Part shown: positions 35,849 to 44,376 of the stretch, piece by piece
Layout: each line of letters opens with the position of its first letter
Position numbering within the stretch: the stretch's first letter is position 1
Origin: Hyphomicrobiales bacterium
GTDB lineage: Bacteria > Pseudomonadota > Alphaproteobacteria > Rhizobiales > Rhizobiaceae
Length of the DNA: 64,000 nucleotides
Assembly: GCA_900465665.1 (NCBI GenBank)
Contig: UBJO01000009.1
Coordinates: 22,223-86,222, forward strand
Direction: 5' to 3'
The notes under the pieces: model-generated
The model's input: only the letters and a program-made list of their open reading frames with translations
Database searches by the model: none
What the model was told of the DNA's origin: nothing
Position numbers and translations under genes: made by a program

Positions 35849-36778
35849 TTTTCCCCATAAGCACAAGGATTTTGCTTCCCTGCTGCGCATCGTCGCGGAC
35901 CAGATGAAGGTGCAGCCGGTGCTGGTCGAAAAAGACTACTGGATCATGCATTGCCTGTACTGCCTGCAGAAGATGGAGATGGCGTTCGAGCTAAAGGGCG
36001 TCACCTCGCTCTCGAAAGGATACCGCATCATCAACCGCTTCTCGGAGGATATCGATATCCGTATCGAACCGCCGAAGGCGATGGAGGTAAAAACCGGTCC
36101 CAATCACGACAAGGCGGCGCATCGTGAAAGCCGGAAGGCCTTCTATGATTGGCTGGCCGAGACTATCACGATCGACGGCATCCAAAAGATCGAGCGCGAT
36201 ACCGAATTCGACAATGAGGCGTATCGCAGTGGCGGCATCCGCTCTACTACCCCAAGACGACCGGCACGAAATCGGATCTCAAGAACGGCGTGTTGCTCGA
36301 AGCAGGCTTCGACATGGTGGCTCCCAATATCGATAAGGATATCAGCTCATGGGCCTATGATTACGCGGCATCGCGCGTCGAGCTGATCGATAATCGCGCA
36401 CTGGCAGTTCCGTGCTACGAGCCCGGCTATACGCTGGTCGAGAAGCTCCAGACAATTTCCACCAAATATCGTAAGCAGCAGGAAACCGGGCAGTTCCCCG
36501 CTAATTTCCTGCGACGCTATTACGACGTCTTCTGCCTGGATCAGCCGGAAGTGCAAGACTTCATCGGCTCGGACGCGTATAGTGCCCACAAGCAGAAGCG
36601 CTTCCCGGAGGCCGACAATCAAGACATCGGTAGCAATTTAACATTCAGCCTATCCGACCCGGAGACGTTCGGACTTTATGAGCGCGCATACGAGCGGACG
36701 GCGTCACTCTATTATCATGGCCGGCCCACTCTGAAAGAGATCCTGGCCCGGATCACCTCCTACGCAGATCGTCTTTGA
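35838..36778 (+). pseudogene. AbiEii-family nucleotidyltransferase toxin, frameshifted
   Basis: MPADFPHKHKDFASLL starts at 35838. The nucleotidyltransferase motif is ELKGVTSLSKGYRIINRF followed by SEDIDIRIE, matching the G-S...D-x-D core of AbiEii. After EAYRSGGIR near 36238 the frame is wrong. The correct continuation, LYYPKTTGTKSDLKNGVLLE and onward to HGRPTLKEILARITSYAD, is in the next frame, ending at 36778. One missing base accounts for it. The toxin is therefore likely dead while its antitoxin is intact. Confidence 0.82.
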
Positions 36779-37200
36779 CGACCCCGTTCCAGCTGGGCTG
36801 ATCTTCGGTGAACCAACTGGTAGACGCGCCAAAGGGACGGCTTTGGTTGTCCGGTGCGTGGTCGAGTTCATATCGAAAGTCCACATTGAACAAAGATCGC
36901 AACTCAGCTCCACGCCAGGCCAAGCGGCCTTTTGCCGTACGCCTTGAAGGGAATTGAAATCGCGTCCTGATACGGGCGCACTGGCACTTGGCACGTTCGG
37001 TAACATCGGCCCGTAAGGCAATAGGGGGGGACAGTTTCTCACTTCGCCTGACACCGTTTGGATCTTGTCGAAGCGGTGGTGCTCGATCATGCTGAGGTGA
37101 GCACTTAGGAACCGGTTTCCTGGATACTCCCTCTACTACCCAGACCGATAGCGCACGGCGGCGCTTGACCTACTTAAGTAGGCTGGTCAAGAAGCCGGAC
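36779..37200. other. intergenic region
   Basis: No gene could be supported in these 420 bases. A minus-strand frame of 128 codons (36704-37090) overlaps abiEii and has no recognisable domain. The right boundary coincides with the start of the integrase C-terminal fragment. Confidence 0.4.
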
Positions 37201-37305
37201 ATGCCTGAGGCGGAGGAACAGTCACGTCATCGATCAGTGCAACAGGCGTCGAGCTATTACAACAAAGCGACCCGGCGCAGAGGCCGGGCTGCACAGCTTT
37301 TTTGA
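37201..37305 (+). pseudogene. tyrosine integrase, C-terminal fragment
   Basis: The frame MPEAEEQSRHRSVQQASSYY then NKATRRRGRAAQLF is the last part of a tyrosine recombinase. It carries the conserved H-R...SYY box with the presumed nucleophilic Tyr. It matches in kind the N-terminal fragment at 34711-35160, separated from it by the AbiE cassette, and the whole middle domain is absent. Confidence 0.65.
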
Positions 37306-37501
37306 TCACAGGCGGTTCGCCCACAGTCTCCATTGGCCATGAAATCGGCAGGCAACGCTCCCATTCCTGTGTCCAGGCAGAAAATCGCCAGTCGAGGCAC
37401 TGCAACAGGCGGTTCCGATGATCAGTTGGGCAGGAGGACTGATGGCAGCAGAGATCTCGGTACTTCGTTGCTAGCGCCCTTCCCCTTCCTCTTCCGCGGG
37501 C
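37306..37501. other. intergenic region
   Basis: Nothing recognisable. It separates the integrase remnant from an SDR remnant on the opposite strand. Confidence 0.35.
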
Positions 37502-37650
37502 CTAAGCCAGCGCGACGGCGTCCGCGCCAGCCGCGAAGCGAAGCTGGTTTTCGGTATCTTGAACTGTTTGCCAGATGGCCTCCGCAACGTCGCGTTCCTT
37601 GGTGGTCATTTCCAGCTTTGCTAAAGCCTCAAGGATAGGCTTCGCAAACT
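37502..37650 (-). pseudogene. C-terminal remnant of an atypical SDR
   Basis: The minus-strand frame ends with TTKERDVAEAIWQTVQDTEN followed by QLRFAAGADAVALA. This resembles the C-terminus of SDR oxidoreductases that close with VAE-A-W/Y...D...QLR...G.DA. No Rossmann glycine motif or YxxxK is present upstream, so only the tail survives. Confidence 0.4.
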
Positions 37651-37932
37651 CACGTAGCCATCGGGAAGGGGTTTTGAGAAAGGAACGATGGCACTCCGAA
37701 CCGTTGTTGGGGGCATAGCCGGGCTCGATGCGCTTCGTGCGCACCCCGAATTAGCCAAACTCATGCGAAAGCGAAGCCCGCTCTATGGCCTGTTGTGGCG
37801 GTTCAAGCAGCCGCCAGCAAGATTTCTCGGAGCGATCGGCGCCAGGGTGTGGCCGACAAAAAAATCTCGGATCCTGAGCCCTGCCTTTGAGAACAGCACA
37901 CTCCTTTATGACGGTCGTCGTGCGGTTACATT

Positions 37933-37945
37933 GTTGTACGACAAC
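37933..37945. promoter_or_regulatory. putative GntR (FadR-type) operator, site 1
   Basis: GTTGTACGACAAC has GTTGT and ACAAC arms around three bases, 90 bases upstream of the aldo/keto reductase gene. The same core (TTGTACGACAA) occurs at 42126-42136 and 61935-61945. The GT-N3-AC form fits FadR-subfamily GntR regulators, two of which are encoded in this island. Confidence 0.7.
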
Positions 37946-38035
37946 TTGTGTGTCAGTATGAATGGGGAACCTGCGGCAAATGAGACATCGTCTGCCAGGT
38001 CACCAAGTGAAACCGAAAACTAGTCAGGAAAATCA

Positions 38036-39076
38036 ATGTCGATATTGGAGAAGAGAAGCTTAGCTGGAGGACGACTAAACGTCACAACGATGGGTTTGGG
38101 GGGGACGGGTCTCGGCAACATGTATCGCGCGACCGATCCAAAGGTCGCACACGAGACCGTCCACGCCGCCTTCCAAAACGGCCTGCGCTATTTTGACACC
38201 GCCCCGGTATATGGCTTTGGTCTCGCGGAAACCCGCCTGGGCGAGGCGATCAAATCGCTACCGCGCGCGGAGATCGTCATCTCATCGAAGGTCGGATATG
38301 ATCTCGTGCCGATCCCTGACAGCGAGGTCAAAAAGGTTCTCTGGGACAAAGCTCCTTCTTTCCGGGCCGACTTCGATTATTCTCGCGATGCCGTTCTCCG
38401 TTCGATCGAAAACTCGCTGAAGCGGCTCGGGACGGAATATATCGACATGCTGGCCATTCACGATCCGGACGAGGCCATCCATTTCGTCAAGGGTGAAAAC
38501 CCCTATGCACGCAGTCGGTTCAGGGAAGCCATGGAGGGAGCCTACCCGGTCCTCTTGGATCTGCGGTCGCAGGGGGTGATCAAGGCGGTCGGCGTCGGCA
38601 TCAATCAGTGGGAGATGCTTTCGGATTTTGTTGAGGCCGGGCAATTCGACTACTTTCTTCTCGCCGGGCGCTACACGCTGCTGGAGCAGGAGCCGCTTGC
38701 GACGCTCTTTCCGGCCTGCGAGCGAAAGGGCACCAAGCTCGTCATCGGCGGCCCTTATAATTCGGGCATCCTGGCGACGGGCGCGGTACAGGGTGCAACC
38801 TTCAACACGCGGAACGCGCCGCAGGCCGTCCTTGACCGCGTTGCAAGCCTGAATGCCGTCTGCGAGAGCTATGGCGTTCCCCTCCCCGCCGCCGCCCTGC
38901 AATTTCCTCTGGCACATGGCCTGGTCGTGAGCGTCATCCCGGGCGCCCGGTCGGTGGCTGAACTGGAGCAGAACCTGAAGTATATGCAGTGGCCCATTCC
39001 TAATGGCCTCTGGACCGATCTCAAGAGTGAGAAACTCATTGACGAGGCTTCGCCGATACCATCGCAAGCGGCCTGA
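38036..39076 (+). CDS. aldo/keto reductase, D-threo-aldose/L-fucose 1-dehydrogenase-like
   Basis: A 346-residue AKR. The catalytic Asp and Tyr are in FDTAPVYGFG, the Lys in SSKVGYD and the His in AIHDPDEA. The pattern GLGGTGLGNMYR, plus the long loop after the Lys, matches the L-fucose/D-threo-aldose 1-dehydrogenase branch (also pyridoxal dehydrogenase). It would oxidise the sugar to its lactone. It is transcribed alone behind an operator-like site and ends at a strong bidirectional hairpin. Confidence 0.85.
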   Translation: MSILEKRSLAGGRLNVTTMGLGGTGLGNMYRATDPKVAHETVHAAFQNGLRYFDTAPVYGFGLAETRLGEAIKSLPRAEIVISSKVGYDLVPIPDSEVKKVLWDKAPSFRADFDYSRDAVLRSIENSLKRLGTEYIDMLAIHDPDEAIHFVKGENPYARSRFREAMEGAYPVLLDLRSQGVIKAVGVGINQWEMLSDFVEAGQFDYFLLAGRYTLLEQEPLATLFPACERKGTKLVIGGPYNSGILATGAVQGATFNTRNAPQAVLDRVASLNAVCESYGVPLPAAALQFPLAHGLVVSVIPGARSVAELEQNLKYMQWPIPNGLWTDLKSEKLIDEASPIPSQAA

Positions 39077-39094
39077 CACGGCTCGAATGAGCAG

Positions 39095-39122
39095 TCGGCC
39101 TGCCGACATTTCGGCAGGCCGA
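39095..39122. terminator. bidirectional hairpin between convergent aldo/keto reductase genes
   Basis: TCGGCCTGCCGA (39095-39106) and TCGGCAGGCCGA (39111-39122) form a perfect 12-bp stem with a 4-base loop, located between the two convergent stop codons. It has no T-run. Confidence 0.7.
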
Positions 39123-39158
39123 AGCGATCTTCGCAACCGTCATGGCGCAAATGACCGG

Positions 39159-40163
39159 TTAGCCGACCGTCGGCAACGACGGTGAAAGGAGATCGTCGAT
39201 CTCCCGCCAAAGTTCTTCCGGGATGACCTGACGCGACCAAGCGAGGTTTTCCGCAATGCGCTCCGGCCGGCTCATGCCGAGCACGGCGGCGGAGACGAGC
39301 GGATTGCGGAACGGGAATTGGATGGCCGCGGCCTGCAGGGGCACATCATGTCGATTGCAGATCCTTTCGATCGCTTTGGCCCTCGCCACCACCTCTGCCG
39401 CCGGCGCGCCATAATCGAAGGTCGCTGCTGCGCTCGCCGGTCCCGCTGCAAGAATGCCGGAATTGAATACGCCGGCCACGATGATCTCGACGCCTCGCCG
39501 CTCCGCTTCCGGGAGAAGATCAGCCGCGGCGCCCCGGTCCAGCAGCGTGTAGCGGCCCGCCATCATCACGGCATCAAGCGAGCAGGCCTTGATGAACCGC
39601 GTGGCGACGTCGCTCTCGTTGACGCCGACGCCGATCGCCTTGATGTGGCCGGCCTTGCGAAGATCGTCGAGCGCGCGATAGCAGCCCTCGATCGCCTCGT
39701 TGAACCGCCGTTCATAGGCGTCCCCATGTGTGAAGCGATCGACGTCATGGACATAGATCAGGTCGAAGTCAGCAATCCCGAGACGGCTTGCCGACTGCTC
39801 CAGCGAGCGCATAGTACCGGCATAGCTATAATCGAAGACCGGCTTCAGTCGCAGCGGCGAGGCCCAAAGCCCATACTCCACTCTCTCGCCGAACGGAGGC
39901 ACCAAGTAGCGGCCAACTTTCGTCGAGACGGTAACGGTCCCGCGATCAATCGTGCGCAGGAAACAGCCGAGGCGCAGTTCACTAAGGCCATGCCCATAGA
40001 GCGGCGCGCTATCGAAATAGCGCATCCCCCCCTCATAGGCAAGATCAAGCACCGCGGCCGCCTGGGCTTCCGTTACATCACGGTAGAGGGTGCCGAGGCC
40101 GCTCGCGCCAAATCCGAGGCGCGAGCGAAAATTAATGCGACGTCTGGAAGAACTGTCGGTCAT
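39159..40163 (-). CDS. aldo/keto reductase, L-fucose/D-threo-aldose dehydrogenase-like (second paralogue)
   Basis: A 334-residue AKR of the same branch as the 38036 gene: FDSAPLYGHGLSE (Asp, Tyr), STKVGRYLVP (Lys) and YVHDVDRF (His). It ends the three-gene minus-strand operon that also encodes a lactonase. It overlaps the lactonase stop by 4 bases, which supports a sugar-to-lactone-to-acid sequence. Why two paralogues exist is unclear; they may differ in aldose specificity. Confidence 0.85.
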   Translation of the reverse strand: MTDSSSRRRINFRSRLGFGASGLGTLYRDVTEAQAAAVLDLAYEGGMRYFDSAPLYGHGLSELRLGCFLRTIDRGTVTVSTKVGRYLVPPFGERVEYGLWASPLRLKPVFDYSYAGTMRSLEQSASRLGIADFDLIYVHDVDRFTHGDAYERRFNEAIEGCYRALDDLRKAGHIKAIGVGVNESDVATRFIKACSLDAVMMAGRYTLLDRGAAADLLPEAERRGVEIIVAGVFNSGILAAGPASAAATFDYGAPAAEVVARAKAIERICNRHDVPLQAAAIQFPFRNPLVSAAVLGMSRPERIAENLAWSRQVIPEELWREIDDLLSPSLPTVG

Positions 40164-41032
40164 GCGTCCTTACCCCAAAACTCAGGCAGGCGATAAGCTT
40201 CGATGGCGTTCAGGCCGAAAACCTTCTGCCTGTCGGCTTCGGAAAGATCCTCGACGCACTCCTGCAGTGCGTCCATCACGCGATCATAGCTTCCCGCGAC
40301 GAGGCAGACCGGCCAATCGCTACCGAACATGCATCGGTCGGTGCCGAAGATATCGACCACTTCGTGGACATAGGGTTTCAGGTCTTTCGGCGTCCATGTC
40401 TGCCAGTTGGCTTCCGTCACCATGCCGGAAAGCTTGCACCAGACATTGTGCCTGCCGCGAAACTGACGGATCGGCGCGGCCCATTCATTAAAACCACCGT
40501 TGCGGATTTCCGGTTTCGAAATGTGATCGAGCACAAAGCGCATGTCGCCGAATGCCTCGACCGTCCTGATGCACGACGGCAGTTGTGGCAGGTTTGGCAC
40601 GAGGTCGTAGACGAGGTCAGCGGCGCCAACTGCCTTCAGACCCTTCCCGACATCGTTACGCAGAAGCCAATTCGGATCGCTCTCGGTCTGAATGAGATGA
40701 CGTATGCCGACGAGCCATTTGCCCTCGGGCGAGTTCTTGAGCTCGCCAAGCGTATCGGCAAGGCGCGCATCGGTGAGATCCACCCAGCCGACGACGCCGG
40801 CGACAAAATCAGTTGCCTCCGCCGTGCGGATGAAATCCCAGGTCTCGGCGAGGTCATTCCAGGTCTGGACAAGAACGGTGCCGGTGACGCCGTTCTTGTC
40901 GAGTGCCGGGCGCAGATCGTCCGGCTCGAAGACGCGGTTGATCGGCTCGAAAGGGCCGCTCAACCAGCCATACTCTCCACCGCTTTTGGGATCCCAGAAG
41001 TGGTGATGGGAATCGATGATCGGGCTTGTCAT
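40160..41032 (-). CDS. amidohydrolase, L-fuconolactonase/sugar lactonase-like (COG3618)
   Basis: A 290-residue metal-dependent TIM-barrel hydrolase. It shows the N-terminal DSHHHFWD metal site, VLVQTWNDLAETWDF, FVLDHISKPEI (late His) and the C-terminal MFGSDWPVC Asp. This family hydrolyses L-fucono-, L-rhamnono- and related lactones. It sits between two aldo/keto reductases, so hydrolysis of the lactone made by them is the natural role. Confidence 0.87.
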   Translation of the reverse strand: MTSPIIDSHHHFWDPKSGGEYGWLSGPFEPINRVFEPDDLRPALDKNGVTGTVLVQTWNDLAETWDFIRTAEATDFVAGVVGWVDLTDARLADTLGELKNSPEGKWLVGIRHLIQTESDPNWLLRNDVGKGLKAVGAADLVYDLVPNLPQLPSCIRTVEAFGDMRFVLDHISKPEIRNGGFNEWAAPIRQFRGRHNVWCKLSGMVTEANWQTWTPKDLKPYVHEVVDIFGTDRCMFGSDWPVCLVAGSYDRVMDALQECVEDLSEADRQKVFGLNAIEAYRLPEFWGKDA

Positions 41033-41044
41033 GGCTGATGCTCC

Positions 41045-42031
41045 CTACCAGCGCTGATGAACATATTGCTTGATGTGCGTGTCGTAGATCGACTTGATCT
41101 CCTGCATCGTGCTGTCAGAAAGCGCCGGAAGGCTGGCGGCCTCGGCATTAGAGCTCGCCTGCGCCGGGTTGCGGGCACCGGGGATCGCCACTGTCACGGC
41201 ATCGAACATCAAGATCCAGCGCAGTGCGAATTTCGCCATGGTGGTATCGCCAGAAACCAGCGGACGAACCTTCTCGACTGCGTCGAGACCGACTTCATAG
41301 GGCACGCCGGAGAAGGTCTCGCCGACATCGAACGCCTCGCCATTGCGGTTGAACAGGCGATGGTCGCTGGCCTCGAACCTGGTGTCCTTCTTGAACTTGC
41401 CGGACAGGAGACCGCTTGCCAGCGGCACGCGGGCGATAATCGCCACGTTCTTTTCCAGAGCCTGCTCGAAGAAATGCTCGATCGGGCGCTGGCGGAAGGC
41501 GTTGAAAATGATCTGGACACTGACGACGCCGGAGTATTCGATCGCCTTCAGCGCTTCCTCGACGCGCTCGACGCTAACGCCGTAATTGCGCATCTTGCCC
41601 TGCTCCACCAGCCGGTCCAAACGTTCAAAAACCTCGGGGTGATAGTAGAGATCCGTCGGCGGGCAATGCAGCTGAACGAGATCGAGGCAATCGGTCTCGA
41701 GGTTCTTGAGGCTGCGATCGATCCAGCCGTTCAGGTTTTCAGCGCTGTAGCCTTCAACGGACTGCTCGGGCAGGCGGCGTCCGGCCTTGGTGGCGATAAA
41801 CGGGCGGTCGCCGCCGCGTTGCTTCATCACCTTGGCGATCAGCCGTTCTGAATGGCCGTCGCCGTAGACATCGGCGGTGTCGATGAAGGTGACGCCGGTG
41901 TCGAGAGCGGCGTGCAGGGCGGCAAGCGCCTCCGTATCGTTGACCTCTCCCCATGCGGCGCCGATCGCCCAGGCGCCAAATCCGATCTCGCTAACCTTGC
42001 GGCCTGTCCGGCCGAACTCCTTTGTTCGCAT
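41045..42031 (-). CDS. aldo/keto reductase (general AKR, Tas/YajO-like)
   Basis: The 328-residue product has FIDTADVYGDGHSE (Asp, Tyr), ATKAGRR (Lys) and LVQLHCPP (His). It differs from the two threo-aldose dehydrogenase-like paralogues and looks like the wider AKR12/13 group. First gene of the operon with the lactonase. Its start is 145 bases from the divergent Liv-type transporter, with an operator in between. It may act on another aldose or reduce an aldehyde such as lactaldehyde. Confidence 0.85.
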   Translation of the reverse strand: MRTKEFGRTGRKVSEIGFGAWAIGAAWGEVNDTEALAALHAALDTGVTFIDTADVYGDGHSERLIAKVMKQRGGDRPFIATKAGRRLPEQSVEGYSAENLNGWIDRSLKNLETDCLDLVQLHCPPTDLYYHPEVFERLDRLVEQGKMRNYGVSVERVEEALKAIEYSGVVSVQIIFNAFRQRPIEHFFEQALEKNVAIIARVPLASGLLSGKFKKDTRFEASDHRLFNRNGEAFDVGETFSGVPYEVGLDAVEKVRPLVSGDTTMAKFALRWILMFDAVTVAIPGARNPAQASSNAEAASLPALSDSTMQEIKSIYDTHIKQYVHQRW

Positions 42032-42087
42032 CTCTCACTCCCTGATTTGCAGTGACCGGCGGGCCGGTACCGTCTGGTTAGACTTGC

Positions 42088-42139
42088 TTGACATTCTCCG
42101 TCAACCCAATTATCAGAAAACAGGGTTGTACGACAACCC
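42088..42139 (+). promoter_or_regulatory. promoter plus putative GntR operator, site 2
   Basis: TTGACA (42088-42093) and TATCAG (42111-42116) are separated by 17 bases. Directly downstream, over the expected transcription start, lies GGGTTGTACGACAACCC (42123-42139), with perfect 7-bp arms around ACG. A repressor bound there would block the transporter-larA operon and could also affect the divergent aldo/keto reductase-lactonase operon. Confidence 0.75.
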
Positions 42140-42176
42140 GGTAAGTACGCAAAATCTGTATCGGGAGGATGAGATC

Positions 42177-43388
42177 GTGCGAACACTTTTTTTGAGAGGC
42201 ATTTCTCTCGCGCTAAGCCTCGGCGCGTCTATGCAAATGGCAGCCGCTGAAGACACAATCAAGATCGGTGTCGTGGCCGCAGAATCCGGTGCTTTCGTCT
42301 CGGCCGGTCATACCCTGCCGGCAGGCGTCGGCCTCGCCGTGAAGGAAATCAACGACGCGGGAGGCGTCAAGGTTGGTGACAAGACGTACAAGGTCGAGAT
42401 GGTGAAGCGTGACGACCGCACCGACATCTCTACGGCCATCGCCGCAACCCAGGAACTGGTGCGCGACGAGAAGGTCTCGGCGATCTTCGGTTCGGAGACC
42501 CACGACTTCACGCTGGCGATGACCAAAATCACCCAGCCCGCCAAGGTCATCCAGTTTGCCGGCAACAGCACGCTGGCTAAGATCCTGAACCCGCAGTCCG
42601 TCGCCCCCGGCGCTGAAAACCACTACCTCTTCCAGTCCGAGCCGCAGGAATTCCAGCGCTCCGGCTCGACCGCCCGCGGCGTTCTCAGCCTGCTGACGCC
42701 GCTCGTCGGCCATCCGTTGAAGAAATCCGTCGTCATCGTCGGCAACGACGCAACCGGCCAGTTCCTGACCTCCTATTACGTCAAGGCACTGAAGGCCGAG
42801 GGCCAGGAAGTACCTGAAGTCATCTCCTATCCGCCTGATACCACCGATTTCTCGCCGTTCCTGACCCGTGCAAAGAGCCTCAATCCTGACGTCGTGCACT
42901 TCTGGTATAACGGCGATTCGACGTTGACGGCCTTGCCTCAGGCGCTCGAACTTGGCGTCGCCCCGAGCTACTTCCTGTTCGGCGTCGATCCGGGCATCTG
43001 GAAGGAGCGCGGTCTTAGCGCCGACGTTCCGGTCGCCATGAGCTGCGTGCCGATCTGCTGGGGTGAATCCTCCAACGCCAATGCGAAAACCTATTTCAAG
43101 GCCTACTTTGCCGCCGGCGCCCCGAAGGGCGTGACCTCGTCGGTCTCGCTGCTCTATTACGATTATGTCCACATGCTCGCCGAAGCCTGGGCCAAGGCCG
43201 GCTCGCTCGACCCCGACAAGACGGTTGCAGCGCTTGAATCGCTGCACCACAAAGGCGTCGTCTCCGACGATCTATCCTTCAACAAGAGCCACCAGGTGAC
43301 ACACGCGACCGAGGTCTGCGCCGCAGCTCCAGGCGGCGACATCTCCTGCGCGATGCAGCAGCCACCCGCCGAAGCCCCTGCGCAATAA
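42177..43388 (+). CDS. Liv-type (branched-chain amino acid family) ABC substrate-binding protein
   Basis: The start is a GTG at 42177 with GGGAGG about 8 bases upstream. The 403-residue product has a signal peptide (about 1-25, SLGASMQMAAAEDT) and the type I periplasmic fold: IKIGVVAAESGAFVSAG, then VKEINDAGGVKV. LivK-family proteins also bind hydroxyacids, amides and aromatic acids. Next to a lactate-racemase homologue, a 2-hydroxyacid or sugar-acid ligand is likely. Confidence 0.9.
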   Translation: MRTLFLRGISLALSLGASMQMAAAEDTIKIGVVAAESGAFVSAGHTLPAGVGLAVKEINDAGGVKVGDKTYKVEMVKRDDRTDISTAIAATQELVRDEKVSAIFGSETHDFTLAMTKITQPAKVIQFAGNSTLAKILNPQSVAPGAENHYLFQSEPQEFQRSGSTARGVLSLLTPLVGHPLKKSVVIVGNDATGQFLTSYYVKALKAEGQEVPEVISYPPDTTDFSPFLTRAKSLNPDVVHFWYNGDSTLTALPQALELGVAPSYFLFGVDPGIWKERGLSADVPVAMSCVPICWGESSNANAKTYFKAYFAAGAPKGVTSSVSLLYYDYVHMLAEAWAKAGSLDPDKTVAALESLHHKGVVSDDLSFNKSHQVTHATEVCAAAPGGDISCAMQQPPAEAPAQ

Positions 43389-43403
43389 ACTGCCGATGCG
43401 CCT

Positions 43404-43427
43404 CCCGCCGGCCCATGCGCCGGCGGG
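43404..43427 (+). terminator. hairpin between binding-protein and permease genes
   Basis: CCCGCCGGC (43404-43412) pairs with GCCGGCGGG (43419-43427) around CCATGC, 16 bases after the binding-protein stop. Probably an mRNA-stabilising or attenuating stem that keeps binding-protein levels above the permeases. Confidence 0.6.
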
Positions 43428-43487
43428 ACGTTCATTCAAAAAACCGATGGGCCGCCCGTGCGGTCCGCGCAACAGCGGAACAGGGCT

Positions 43488-44357
43488 GTGGACATTCTCA
43501 TTCAGCAAATCCTCAACGGTCTCTCGATCGCAAGCGTCATCACGCTGATCGCCGTCGGGGTCACCCTAATCTTCGGACTGACCGGCATCATTAATTTCGC
43601 CCATGGCGAATTCCTGATGATTGGCAGCATCGTGACCTGGCTCGCTGTGCAGGCAGGCCTCAGCTTCTATCTGGCTTCGGTGCTCGCCATTCTTGCCGTC
43701 GGGGTCATGGGCTTCGTTCTCGAGCGCGCGCTCTTCCGCTTCACGCTCACGCGCCCGACCAACGGCTTCATCGTTTCGCTCGGCCTGATCGTCGTGCTGC
43801 AGCATATCGTCATCTTCTTCTACGATCCGAACCAGAAGAGCATCCCGCGGCCGCTGACCGGCATCTGGGATGTCGCGGGCGTGCGCATTGCCTCGGTTCG
43901 CGTCATGGTCATCCTCGTCACCATTGCCGTCGTGGCGCTCACTTTCGTCATGGTCACCCGCAGCCGCTATGGCCGCGCGCTACGCGCTGCCGTCGACGAT
44001 CGCGATACCGCGGCCCTGATGGGCATCCCCGTGCGCCGCTATATCACCGGCGTCTTCGTACTCGGCAGCGCCCTTGCCGGTCTCGGCGGCGCCTTATTGA
44101 TCGCCCTCTTCCCGGTCACGCCGTTCACCGGCGGCACCATGGTCATGAAGGGATTTGCCGTCGCGCTGATCGGCGGCCTCGGAAACCTGACGGGCGCCGT
44201 CGTCGCCGGCCTGATCCTCGGCATCGTCGAGGGTTTCAGCGCCGGTTACGGCTTCTCCGCCTGGACCGACGCCTATTCCTTCGCCCTAATGATCCTCGTG
44301 CTGCTCTTTCGCCCGAACGGCCTGTTCGGCGGCACCAGCGGCCCGAAGATGGCGTGA
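43488..44357 (+). CDS. ABC transporter permease, LivH type
   Basis: I favour the GTG at 43488 (VDILIQQILNGLSIAS), which has GGAACAGG upstream; a start at 43458 is possible. The product is 289 residues with about eight membrane helices and the LivH pattern (TGIINFAHGEFLMIG; the cytoplasmic EAA-like loop around AAVDDRDTAALMGIPVRRY). Pairs with the LivM-type permease that follows. Confidence 0.9.
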   Translation: MDILIQQILNGLSIASVITLIAVGVTLIFGLTGIINFAHGEFLMIGSIVTWLAVQAGLSFYLASVLAILAVGVMGFVLERALFRFTLTRPTNGFIVSLGLIVVLQHIVIFFYDPNQKSIPRPLTGIWDVAGVRIASVRVMVILVTIAVVALTFVMVTRSRYGRALRAAVDDRDTAALMGIPVRRYITGVFVLGSALAGLGGALLIALFPVTPFTGGTMVMKGFAVALIGGLGNLTGAVVAGLILGIVEGFSAGYGFSAWTDAYSFALMILVLLFRPNGLFGGTSGPKMA

Positions 44358-44376
44358 CGCACGAAAGGCACATGCT

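Noticed and set aside
36704..37090. 128-codon minus-strand frame beyond abiEii
   Set aside because: It overlaps the end of abiEii, has no recognisable domain and lacks a good start context.
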